A stretch of DNA of 64,000 bases. Origin: Flavobacteriaceae bacterium GF1. Lineage in GTDB: Bacteria > Bacteroidota > Bacteroidia > Flavobacteriales > Flavobacteriaceae. The stretch spans positions 62,001-126,000 of the forward strand of contig WNKP01000001.1 in NCBI GenBank assembly GCA_009797885.1, given 5' to 3'. Every line of letters begins with the position of its first letter. Within the stretch, counting starts at the first letter, position 1. Position numbers and translations under genes: made by a program. Positions 44,716 through 51,928 of this stretch are shown here, in pieces. The notes beneath the pieces were generated by a model, which saw nothing but the letters and a program-made list of their open reading frames with translations, made no database searches and had not been told where the DNA came from.

Positions 44716-46437
44716 TCAACAGTGTTCACCAGTGTTGAAATTGCATGTTTGCAATACCTGATCGGACTTGCTGCCATCCCTGTAAACAGTGATACCCTTT
44801 AATCCCTCTTTCCAAGCTGCTGTATAGATTTGGGAAATTTCATTTTCATTTGTTGTTTCAGAAAGGTTTATGGTCTTGGAAACTGCATTATCCGTATATT
44901 TCTGAAAAGCCTTCTGATGTTGCAGATGGAATTTCCACGGAATCTCCGAGCTGGTTTCAAAGATTTTTTTTGTAGCCCTTGGTATGCAGCCCAAATGTTG
45001 GATACTTCCCGTTTTGAGTATTTCGTTTTGTAATTTTTCCGTCCATAATCCAAGCAATTCCATTTTCCCAACAAAAATCGGATTGACTTCCATTTGTGTT
45101 TTTCCTTCTAAGATTCCAACACGTTTGTACGCCAAGGCATAGAGCGGTTCAATGGAATAGGAGGTATTGGCAATAACGGAAATGCTACCTGTGGGGGCTA
45201 TGCTATTGCAGGTTGCATTTCGCATTGGTCTATCCGGGCTAAAAATGCTGTTTTCCCAATTAGGGAATGTCCCCCGTTCTTTAGCAAGGCGATAAGAAGC
45301 TTCATAACTTTTGGATTGTATGAACTCCATTACTTGTTCACCAAGTCCAACCGCTTCATCGCTGGCGTAGGGTATATTAAGTTGCATCAGCATTTCTGCC
45401 CATCCCATGACCCCCAAACCTACTTTCCGGTTTTTTGTGGTTACCACTTTAATTTGTGGGACCAAATAGTGATTGACGGTAATGACATTGTCCAAAAAGC
45501 GAAGGGCCACTGTTATCGTTTCTTCCATTTTTTTCCAATCGATCACTAATTTTTTGTTTTTGATTTTTAGCATCTTGGTCAAGTTCAAAGACCCCAAATT
45601 GCAGCTTTCATAATCAAGGAGCGGCACTTCCCCACAGGGATTCGTGCTTTTTATATCGCCTTGCTTTGGGGTTGGATTTTGATCATTGATGGTATCCAGA
45701 AAGATAAGTCCTGGATCTCCCGTTTTCCAGGCTTGCTCTACAATCATGTCCCAAAGCAGTCCTGCCTTTAAGGTTTTAGCCACTTTGCCTGTCCTCGGAT
45801 TTACCAATTCCCAGTTTTTATTGGTTTCCACAGCTTTCATGAAATCGTCCGTGATTCCTACGGAAATATTAAAATTCCGGAGTGTATTCCCTTCTGACTT
45901 TGAAGTAATGAACGCTTCGATATCGGGATGGTCAATATTTAGGATTCCCATATTTGCTCCCCTTCTTTTTCCCCCTTGTTTAATTTGTTCTGTTGCGGTA
46001 TCGTAGATTTTTATGAAGGCCACGGATCCTGGGGAAATTCCCCCATACGAGGTAACATTATCTCCAAATGGCCGTAGCGAAGAGAAATTATACCCCGTAC
46101 CGCCACCGCTTTGATGGATCAAAGCTGCATTTTTAAGCGTGTCGAAAATGTCCTCGAGACAATCATTGACCGGGAGTACAAAGCAAGCACTTAGCTGCCC
46201 ATTGGTAAGACCGGCATTCATTAAAGTTGGGGAGTTGGGCAAAAAGTAAAGCTTGGTCATTACCTCATGGAAGCTACGCTCCCATTTGTCTTTTTCCAAT
46301 TCTTCGGCTTTGGATACATGTCTCGCCACTCTTTTAAAAAGCGCATCCGGAGATTCAACGACCTTGCCCTCCATATCTTTTATCAGATATCGGGTGCTAA
46401 GAACTTGATGGGCATTTTTGGTCAGTATCATTTTCAA
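44716..46437 (-). CDS. nrdJ: Class II (B12-dependent) ribonucleotide reductase
   Basis: It reduces ribonucleotides to deoxyribonucleotides with adenosylcobalamin, so needs no oxygen. Motifs seen: FLPNSPTLMNAG, QLSACFVLPV (redox Cys), HQSGGGTGYNFS, the active-site loop STNPCGEVPLLDYESCNLGS and ATCNSIAPTGSIS. The C-terminus ends TCNFNTGEHC, two cysteines suited to thioredoxin relay. At 573 residues it is compact but complete. Its ATG overlaps the stop of the DUF1611 gene (ATGA). It is the last gene of an operon beginning under a regulon palindrome at 49.79 kb, which would tie deoxynucleotide supply to low oxygen or stress. Confidence 0.93.
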   Translation of the reverse strand: MKMILTKNAHQVLSTRYLIKDMEGKVVESPDALFKRVARHVSKAEELEKDKWERSFHEVMTKLYFLPNSPTLMNAGLTNGQLSACFVLPVNDCLEDIFDTLKNAALIHQSGGGTGYNFSSLRPFGDNVTSYGGISPGSVAFIKIYDTATEQIKQGGKRRGANMGILNIDHPDIEAFITSKSEGNTLRNFNISVGITDDFMKAVETNKNWELVNPRTGKVAKTLKAGLLWDMIVEQAWKTGDPGLIFLDTINDQNPTPKQGDIKSTNPCGEVPLLDYESCNLGSLNLTKMLKIKNKKLVIDWKKMEETITVALRFLDNVITVNHYLVPQIKVVTTKNRKVGLGVMGWAEMLMQLNIPYASDEAVGLGEQVMEFIQSKSYEASYRLAKERGTFPNWENSIFSPDRPMRNATCNSIAPTGSISVIANTSYSIEPLYALAYKRVGILEGKTQMEVNPIFVGKMELLGLWTEKLQNEILKTGSIQHLGCIPRATKKIFETSSEIPWKFHLQHQKAFQKYTDNAVSKTINLSETTNENEISQIYTAAWKEGLKGITVYRDGSKSDQVLQTCNFNTGEHC

Positions 46438-47456
46438 TCAAGTGGTAATTCGGTAGTAGCGGTAAGAATGCGCTTTAGCTTTTTGGTCGTTGTGAAATCG
46501 ATCAGATTCAAGGCTCTTACATTGCATAGCTTTTCCACCATTCTTATCCCCGCCAAGGTATTGGCTGCAATACCCGTAACAATATCCGGTACAATGTCAA
46601 AGGCTTTCATAAGACCATATACCGCATAAGGGTCCGAAGCACTCAACACCGTACACTTTATATGCCCCCGAAGGGCGTTGATCGCACTATCGCCATTATA
46701 GGGTTCCAGGGGGGAAGCCCCGATTTCGATGATGGCCACATCTGCATTTTCAATAGCAATACGACTAAGCATCTGTTCCAATTTGCGTTGGTATGTCTCC
46801 CTTGGACATATTGAAGAAGGAAGACCCACATCCACAAAGTCCAGAACAGTATCGGCACCAGCATCCTTAAACGCCAAGATGTCCTTAAAACGACCTGCAC
46901 CTGTGAGTTTTGCGCCCACAACGCGATACCCGGCTTGTTTGAATATGTTTGTGACAATACGTCCAGAAGTGGTTTTTCCCGCAGACATTGATGTTCCAAC
47001 AAAAAGAATGACCGGTATACCAAAGGGAACTTTTGGGACTGGTTTCACAAAACTATCCATCGTCAATTTCCCTTCTTCCCTGAAAACGTGCCCTATGTAG
47101 ACCACTCGCATCATCTTGGGAACAAATATGGATTTTGAAGTTAGTTTACCCATAAGGCCAGCGCCTGTAAGAACACTCATTTTAAGGTCTTCGGCCACAT
47201 TTCTCCAACTGCCGGTCGCCTCCAGGGTAGCGAAACGTTCTCCCAATGCACCTAGGATGGATTCCCCGGCAATTACCCCTCGCATCCGCCCATTGGGAAG
47301 TTCTATTCGTAAGCTTTCCGCGCCCGCATTTATTATTTTGCAGACCACATAATCACCCGTTCCCCATTTTTCTTTGGGTATTTCCTTCACGGCAAACCCT
47401 TTTTCGGCTAAATCCGATATCCTTGTCAGTGAGGCATAGATATATTTATGATCCAT
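46434..47456 (-). CDS. DUF1611 family P-loop protein (DgcN-like)
   Basis: A 340-residue protein with an N-terminal domain of about 125 residues and a C-terminal P-loop domain starting FVGTSMSAGKTTSGRIV (Walker A GTSMSAGKTT). This is DUF1611, members of which have been described as D-glutamate N-acetyltransferases (DgcN); I recall this and cannot test it. No dipeptide-epimerase partner is beside it. Its start overlaps the end of the M20 peptidase gene by 11 bases and its stop overlaps nrdJ, so the three are translated from one mRNA. Confidence 0.78.
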   Translation of the reverse strand: MDHKYIYASLTRISDLAEKGFAVKEIPKEKWGTGDYVVCKIINAGAESLRIELPNGRMRGVIAGESILGALGERFATLEATGSWRNVAEDLKMSVLTGAGLMGKLTSKSIFVPKMMRVVYIGHVFREEGKLTMDSFVKPVPKVPFGIPVILFVGTSMSAGKTTSGRIVTNIFKQAGYRVVGAKLTGAGRFKDILAFKDAGADTVLDFVDVGLPSSICPRETYQRKLEQMLSRIAIENADVAIIEIGASPLEPYNGDSAINALRGHIKCTVLSASDPYAVYGLMKAFDIVPDIVTGIAANTLAGIRMVEKLCNVRALNLIDFTTTKKLKRILTATTELPLD

Positions 47457-48639
47457 ACTCAGCTTTTTTGCCCTTAACCGATTCCGCGAGTATCAACAAG
47501 GTCAACAAAGCTGTTCTGGTGGGTAGTTCATTTAAAAAAACAAATTCGTGTTCGGCATGCGCCCCATCTCCCGTTGTACCAAGACCATCCAAGGTTGCCG
47601 TATATAAACTCGTAGTATTTCCGTCCGATGCTCCCCCAGCTGTCGCTTGTTCCAGGTTTAGCCCCAAGAGCGCTCCTTTGGATTTGGCCAACTTCCACAG
47701 CATTTGATTCTCTTTGGTTCGTTCCATAGGCGGTCTTCCCATCCCTCCTTCAACAATTAATTCTACATCTGCAAGGGTTGGCTTTAGGGAATAAATGCTT
47801 TTCGTGATGCTTTGGCCGCTCCTTTGATCCAGTACCCGTACATCCACTACAGCGGAGCTTTCAGCTGCCACTACGTTGGGCGAAACACCGCCCTGAATCA
47901 TTCCCACATTGACCGTGATGCCTTTTTTTAAGTTGTTCATGGCATATAGTTTTTGTACTTGGTGGGATAATTCGACAATGGCATTGGCGCCTTTTTGAAT
48001 GTCCAATCCGGCATGGGCCGCCCTCCCTTTCACTTTTATGGTGAATCGACCTAGACCCTTTCTGGCGGTTTTCAATTTGCCTGTTAGCCCTAAGGGTGGC
48101 TCCATTATATAGGCGCGATCGCTGATTTTTGCCAATCTTTCAATAGCGGACCTTGACTCCACACTTCCAATTTCCTCGTCGGAATTAATTAGGACTATTG
48201 GGGTGAGGGACATGGCCAGTCCCTTATCCCTTATTGCCTTTAGGGCAAAGATCAACTGGGTGAGTCCTGCCTTCATGTCATATACCCCGGGACCTTTCAT
48301 TTTCTTCTTTCCCTTCCGTATTGGCATTTTAGAGAGCGTATTTATCTCCCAAACGGTATCACAATGACCTATAAGCAGTTGCAGGGGCTTACCTTTCTCC
48401 CTGGCCCTTGGTCTGGCATATAGGTATCCCCCTGTCCTCTTACCGGGAATACGCAATGTATAAAAGTCCAATTCTTTTAATTCTTCTTGAAGAAAATCAA
48501 GAATCGCGATTTGGGATTCCGGGCTTTTGGATGGGGATTCAAAGGATACCAAATTCTTCAAAAACCAATGCATCTCTTCACGATTGGTATCTAGATGTTC
48601 CAAAACATCATCTGCCATATGTTTGGTCATAGCCATCAT
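47446..48639 (-). CDS. M20 family metallopeptidase (carboxypeptidase G2-like)
   Basis: A 397-residue zinc aminoacylase/carboxypeptidase. Metal ligands lie in GHCDTVWE (His, Asp), GVYDMKAGL (bridging Asp) and NSDEEIGS (Glu-Glu), with the late His in GDGAHAEHEFV. The dimerisation domain lies between. There is no signal peptide, so it acts in the cytosol. Its position between a flavin reductase and a DUF1611 protein, all overlapping, suggests processing of an amino acid conjugate, perhaps an acyl or D-amino acid compound, but this is inference. Confidence 0.9.
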   Translation of the reverse strand: MMAMTKHMADDVLEHLDTNREEMHWFLKNLVSFESPSKSPESQIAILDFLQEELKELDFYTLRIPGKRTGGYLYARPRAREKGKPLQLLIGHCDTVWEINTLSKMPIRKGKKKMKGPGVYDMKAGLTQLIFALKAIRDKGLAMSLTPIVLINSDEEIGSVESRSAIERLAKISDRAYIMEPPLGLTGKLKTARKGLGRFTIKVKGRAAHAGLDIQKGANAIVELSHQVQKLYAMNNLKKGITVNVGMIQGGVSPNVVAAESSAVVDVRVLDQRSGQSITKSIYSLKPTLADVELIVEGGMGRPPMERTKENQMLWKLAKSKGALLGLNLEQATAGGASDGNTTSLYTATLDGLGTTGDGAHAEHEFVFLNELPTRTALLTLLILAESVKGKKAEYGS

Positions 48640-49265
48640 CTTTCAAAATCTTTAGGAAAGGGAAAATTGTAGGTTTCACAAATCTTCGCAAAGCGTCCAT
48701 TGGCAATGTAGGCCAACAGCGGATTTTCTTTTAATTGTACTTGTTCATCTTGCTCTGATAATCGAATGTATTGCTTATGCACACGGGCCTTTTTGATCTT
48801 ACCTGTGATGATACTGTTTTCTCCAAATCCATCGATAACCTTGAAGAGCTCACACTCAAAGTACAGATAAGCGTTCTTCACCAGGGGAGCATCCATGGTT
48901 GTCGCTTTAACGATAGGCAATACCTGAATGATTCCTTGTGATTTTGATAGCCCACCATCCCGTGGAGAAGCACTCAATGAGGCCATAATTATTCCCTCCG
49001 GTCTGGGAAAGCTTACGGTGAACTCTTTTGTTTTTTGGATGTTACCATAGGTACCGTGCCTTGGGGTACATACAAAACCAAAATAATTGTCCCACCCCAT
49101 TGGGGTTGCCATATGTTTTGGCGCCAAATCGTACCCATCGTTCTCTTTTGTTCCAACAATGATCAATGGGGCAACGGTGTAGATAAAATCCCATACGGGG
49201 AAATTCATATCCAGTGAAACCAGATTTTCTCGATTAAGGTCCTCCATAGTATTTGATTTGGACAT
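48636..49265 (-). CDS. Flavin reductase family protein (FMN-binding split barrel)
   Basis: A 209-residue protein of the DIM6/NTAB flavin reductase type, with NYFGFVCTPRHGTYGNIQKT, EFTVSFPRPEGIIMASL and a C-terminal tail typical of the family. I chose the ATG at 49265 (SKSNTMEDLNRENL). A longer frame from 49319 would overlap the small membrane ORF just upstream and lacks support. It binds FMN and may supply reduced flavin or act in a redox step. It is first of the recognised genes in the operon leading to nrdJ; its stop overlaps the M20 gene start. Confidence 0.85.
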   Translation of the reverse strand: MSKSNTMEDLNRENLVSLDMNFPVWDFIYTVAPLIIVGTKENDGYDLAPKHMATPMGWDNYFGFVCTPRHGTYGNIQKTKEFTVSFPRPEGIIMASLSASPRDGGLSKSQGIIQVLPIVKATTMDAPLVKNAYLYFECELFKVIDGFGENSIITGKIKKARVHKQYIRLSEQDEQVQLKENPLLAYIANGRFAKICETYNFPFPKDFER

Positions 49266-49279
49266 TGTGGCATTTATCC

Positions 49280-49417
49280 CTAAAGGTAATGAGACGGTTG
49301 GCTGTAGACCATGATCCAAATCAGTATGGCAGGGACCGGTAAAGCAATAAGGGCCAAAGCAAAAACAGGAGGCTTGTGGGCCTCCTGTTTTCTATGAAGC
49401 TTTCCAGTTCTCACCAT
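49280..49417 (-). CDS. Small single-helix membrane protein (45 aa)
   Basis: An ATG-initiated 45-codon frame. It has a basic N-terminus (MVRTGKLHRKQEAHK), one hydrophobic helix (PPVFALALIALPVPAILIWI) and a short tail ending PSHYL. It ends 14 bases before the flavin reductase ATG at 49265, an operon-like distance, and an AAGGA lies about 12 bases before its start. A GC-rich palindrome inside it (49362-49391) looks like a terminator but encodes RKQEAHKPPVF in frame, so I read it as coding. Unrecognised family. Confidence 0.55.
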   Translation of the reverse strand: MVRTGKLHRKQEAHKPPVFALALIALPVPAILIWIMVYSQPSHYL

Positions 49418-49751
49418 GCATCCAATCAATCCTTACCCCACTTCATTACTGAAGTAGCTCAAGAGCCAATTTTTGCACCATGATTACATGGAACCCTTCA
49501 CTACGATTTGCCCTACCTTACGATAGCGCAAACCATTTTATGAAGAAACTGGGACAACTTAATGCCCCAGTTCCCAAGAAAGCTTTAAATCAACACCTAA
49601 ACCAACAATTCTTAACTCTTTCCCATTGCTAGGTCCGATCCAAAAATTACAATGATATCTCTTTAATGCCTTCTTTATGGAGTGAATCTTTAGTGAACCA
49701 ACAGATTCATCTTCATACCGTTTTCAAAGACCGTTTTAATCAAAGATTGCG
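49418..49751 (-). other. Long leader of the flavin reductase-nrdJ operon
   Basis: About 330 bases from the predicted transcription start to the small ORF. One minus-strand frame (49723-49559) is open for 54 codons and reads protein-like (WIGPSNGKELRIVGLGVDLK) but has no ATG, GTG or TTG at a sensible place. There is also a hairpin AACTGGG/CCCAGTT at 49548-49572. It may hold a decayed small gene or a regulatory leader. Confidence 0.35.
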
Positions 49752-49797
49752 CTAAAGTATTGGTAAGGACGCATCTCCCAAATGACCTGGGTCATTT
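49752..49797 (-). promoter_or_regulatory. TGAY-N4-RTCA promoter of the flavin reductase-nrdJ operon
   Basis: The site is a perfect palindrome AAATGACCTGGGTCATTT (49780-49797, core centre 49788.5). -7 element TACTTTAG runs 49759-49752 on the minus strand, 29.5 bp from the centre and one base from consensus. It is the most symmetrical site in the set. Confidence 0.6.
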
Positions 49798-49912
49798 AGC
49801 CCTAATTTTTTAAAAATGTAGTGTTTTTTGATTTCAGGAATTGCGAGCCAAACTTCATAAATCACAAACTTGGGCTGTTCTACAAAGGCCTTGATAAAAA
49901 ATAATCTTCGCC

Positions 49913-50194
49913 TTATTTATGTCTTCCATTCCCTTTGATAATGGCATCCGAAAGGGAATCGGAAAATTCTCCATTGTGTATCAATTCACGTACTTTTTTG
50001 CCAATCTGGGAAAGATTGGTATACTCCTTCCCATCCAATTTTCCCAGTAGCTCCCTTAAGGGCTTCTTCAAGCCATTTTCATCCAAAAAATTCCCTTAGG
50101 AATCAGTTGATTGTACATTTCGCCAAGGGAAGCATTTTTGCCCCCTACGTTATTGATATCGTAAATCCTTAAATTCCTTTATATAAACTTTCAT
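49913..50194 (-). pseudogene. ppsA: Decayed phosphoenolpyruvate synthase (5' remnant)
   Basis: The minus strand from the ATG at 50194 reads VYIKEFKDL, then after a one-base frameshift DINNVGGKNASLGEMYNQLI followed by PKGI, then in another frame FLDENGLKKPLRELLGKLDG and SLSDAIIKG before a stop at 49913. This is the N-terminal start of PEP synthase in family order, with about 15 residues missing between PKGI and FLDENG. The remaining 700 or more residues are gone. The intact enzyme makes PEP from pyruvate and ATP. It cannot function. No transposon scar is visible. Confidence 0.85.
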
Positions 50195-50315
50195 AGGCCT
50201 GGACATCCCTGTTTTGACTATTGGTCCAAACGTACCGGCTTTCCGTCCCTCAAGGAGGCATATGGATCATTAAGGCATGTCACGGTCCTTTGCCGTCCAT
50301 GCCAAAAATTGTGGC

Positions 50316-50358
50316 TGACCCAAGTCATTTGGTAAGTGCGGGAATCCTAATACATTTA
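50316..50358 (+). promoter_or_regulatory. TGAY-N4-RTCA promoter of the dodecin unit
   Basis: Site TGACCCAAGTCA at 50316-50327 (centre 50321.5), -7 element TACATTTA at 50351-50358, 29.5 bp downstream. Transcription would start near 50362, 51 bases before the 27-codon ORF and 155 before dodecin. Confidence 0.65.
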
Positions 50359-50412
50359 ATCCAATTGGAGATAATCCCTATCCTTGGAAATTGAATTTCA
50401 ACTAAAAAAGGT

Positions 50413-50496
50413 ATGACCAAAAAATACAAGCTTAAGGTGGTCAATGGTGATAAGGTGGTGCGTTTAAAGAACGATGAAAAAGGAAACTTTCTATAA
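50413..50496 (+). CDS. Small basic peptide ORF upstream of dodecin (27 aa)
   Basis: A frame of 27 codons: MTKKYKLKVVNGDKVVRLKN followed by DEKGNFL. It has an AAAAAGG just before the ATG. It lies 20 bases upstream of the dodecin gene, downstream of the regulon promoter. Short, basic and beta-prone; no family recognised. It could be a leader peptide or a small protein in its own right. Confidence 0.45.
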   Translation: MTKKYKLKVVNGDKVVRLKNDEKGNFL

Positions 50497-50516
50497 AACA
50501 AATAAAAAATAAGGTT

Positions 50517-50732
50517 ATGCCAGTATTAAAAGTTATTGAGATTTTAGGGAACTCCACCGAGAGTTTTGAAGATGCCGTACGGAATATTATTACAGAGGCA
50601 TCAAAAACGGTAAAGGACATAAAATCTGTATATGTTCAGGATATGCAGGTTACCGTGGACAACAACCAAATTGCAGAGTACCGTGTAAACGCCAAGGTAT
50701 GTTTCGGAATTTTGGACGACACCGAAGTATGA
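50517..50732 (+). CDS. Dodecin
   Basis: A 71-residue flavin-binding protein that forms a hollow dodecamer and stores or shields riboflavin or FMN. Family features: VLKVIEILGNSTESFEDAVR at the start, TVKDIKSVYVQDMQVTVDNN in the middle, and YRVNAKVCFGILD at the end. It is full length. Under a regulon promoter beside a LOV flavoprotein kinase and a flavin reductase, it suggests flavin handling is part of the response. Confidence 0.93.
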   Translation: MPVLKVIEILGNSTESFEDAVRNIITEASKTVKDIKSVYVQDMQVTVDNNQIAEYRVNAKVCFGILDDTEV

Positions 50733-50742
50733 ACTGATCAAA

Positions 50743-50778
50743 AGGTGTTCCCATAGAATGTCATCATAGGGAACACCT
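50743..50778 (+). terminator. Hairpin after dodecin
   Basis: AGGTGTTCCC (50743-50752) and GGGAACACCT (50769-50778) are exact reverse complements with a 16-base loop, 10 bases after the dodecin stop. No T run follows, so it may be a processing or 3' protection stem rather than a full terminator. Confidence 0.55.
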
Positions 50779-50877
50779 CCTAACCAGTCACCATTGTACC
50801 AGCAAAACAACAATTTAAGATACTGGAACTTGCATCACTTGTGCGTGTTTATATGTTGTATTTAACCTATTGATAAA

Positions 50878-51516
50878 ATGATCCAGACACAGCTATTTGA
50901 TAAATATGTTGATGAATATGAAGCTTGGTACGAAAGCTACCACGAAGTTTACCTTTCGGAAATTGAGGCTTTGCGTGAACAGTTTCGAAAATTGCCGCAA
51001 GATATCCGAGGTATAGAGGTAGGATTGGGAACGGGAAGATTTTCGGAACCCTTGGGCATCAAGGAGGGCATAGAACCCTCCGAGGCCATGGCCCAAAAGG
51101 CCACTAAAAGAGGAATTGAGGTAATGAAGGCCAAGGCAGAAAGATTGCCCTATGCCGATCTATCCTTTGATTTTGTGCTTTTTGTAACCATTTGCCATTT
51201 GGAGAACTTGACCTATGCAATTAAGCAGGCGCATCGGGTTTTAAAAGAGGACGGGGCCATCATTGTAGGGTTCTTGGATAAGAATCGGGAAATCGCAAAG
51301 CACTATCAAGAAAAACGTTCCCGAAGTACTTTTTATAGAAATGCCCGTTTTTATAACGTGCACCATATTGAAAACCTGCTCTTGGAAAATGGTTTCAAGG
51401 ACCTGGAGTTCAATCAAACCTTATTTGGCGACCTAGATGAAATAAAAGAAATACAATTACCAAAACCTGGCTATGGCAAAGGCTCATTTGTAGTGGTCCG
51501 GGCCACAAAGAAATGA
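50878..51516 (+). CDS. Class I SAM-dependent methyltransferase
   Basis: A 212-residue methyltransferase of the UbiE/Methyltransf_11 type. It has the SAM-binding motif GIEVGLGTGRFSEPL, then EPSEAMAQKATKRGIEVMKA and a VLFVTICHLENLT segment with the post-II loop. The N-terminus IQTQLFDKYVDEYEAWYESY is typical of small-molecule methylases. It overlaps the archease gene (ATGA), so it belongs to the RNA repair operon. The substrate is unknown; an RNA end or a tRNA base are possible but unproven. Confidence 0.88.
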   Translation: MIQTQLFDKYVDEYEAWYESYHEVYLSEIEALREQFRKLPQDIRGIEVGLGTGRFSEPLGIKEGIEPSEAMAQKATKRGIEVMKAKAERLPYADLSFDFVLFVTICHLENLTYAIKQAHRVLKEDGAIIVGFLDKNREIAKHYQEKRSRSTFYRNARFYNVHHIENLLLENGFKDLEFNQTLFGDLDEIKEIQLPKPGYGKGSFVVVRATKK

Positions 51517-51926
51517 TATACGAATTTGTTCCACATATTGCCGATTTAGCCCTTAAGGTAGAGGGTACCACACTTAAGGAATTGTTTGTGAACAGCTTAA
51601 AAGGCATGAACAACATTCTTAAAGATGGATTTTGTGACAGTGTCCAACGGTTTGATAGCCAAATGACCATTGAGATTGCTTCAGAGAGCAGAACGGAACT
51701 ACTCATTAACTTTCTTTCCGAAGTTTTGGCCCTTACCAATGTACAGAAGTCCATTTATTGCAGGGTCTATTTTTCCTATTTCTCGGACAAAAGAGTGGTC
51801 GCACAATTATTTGGGACTTGGTTTTGTTGTTTTGATGAAGACATAAAGGGCATTACCTACCATGAGGCCCACGTGAGGAAGAACAAAAAGGGAAATTTGG
51901 AAACCTATATCATTTTTGATCTTTGA
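51513..51926 (+). CDS. Archease
   Basis: A 137-residue archease, the cofactor that speeds guanylylation of RtcB and broadens its NTP use. Family motifs are HIADLALKVEGTTLKELFVN (Asp of the metal site) near the N-terminus, ELLINFLSEVLALTN in the middle, and the C-terminal TYIIFDL with the closing Asp. It sits between the methyltransferase (4-base overlap) and RtcB (2 bases gap), as expected for a functional pair. Confidence 0.92.
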   Translation: MIYEFVPHIADLALKVEGTTLKELFVNSLKGMNNILKDGFCDSVQRFDSQMTIEIASESRTELLINFLSEVLALTNVQKSIYCRVYFSYFSDKRVVAQLFGTWFCCFDEDIKGITYHEAHVRKNKKGNLETYIIFDL

Positions 51927-51928
51927 TT

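Noticed and set aside
49362-49391. Perfect stem AAAACAGGAGGC / GCCTCCTGTTTT that looks like a bidirectional terminator
   Set aside because: It lies in frame inside a 45-codon ORF with operon spacing to the flavin reductase gene, and no complete upstream gene ends at it. I treat it as coding, with some doubt.
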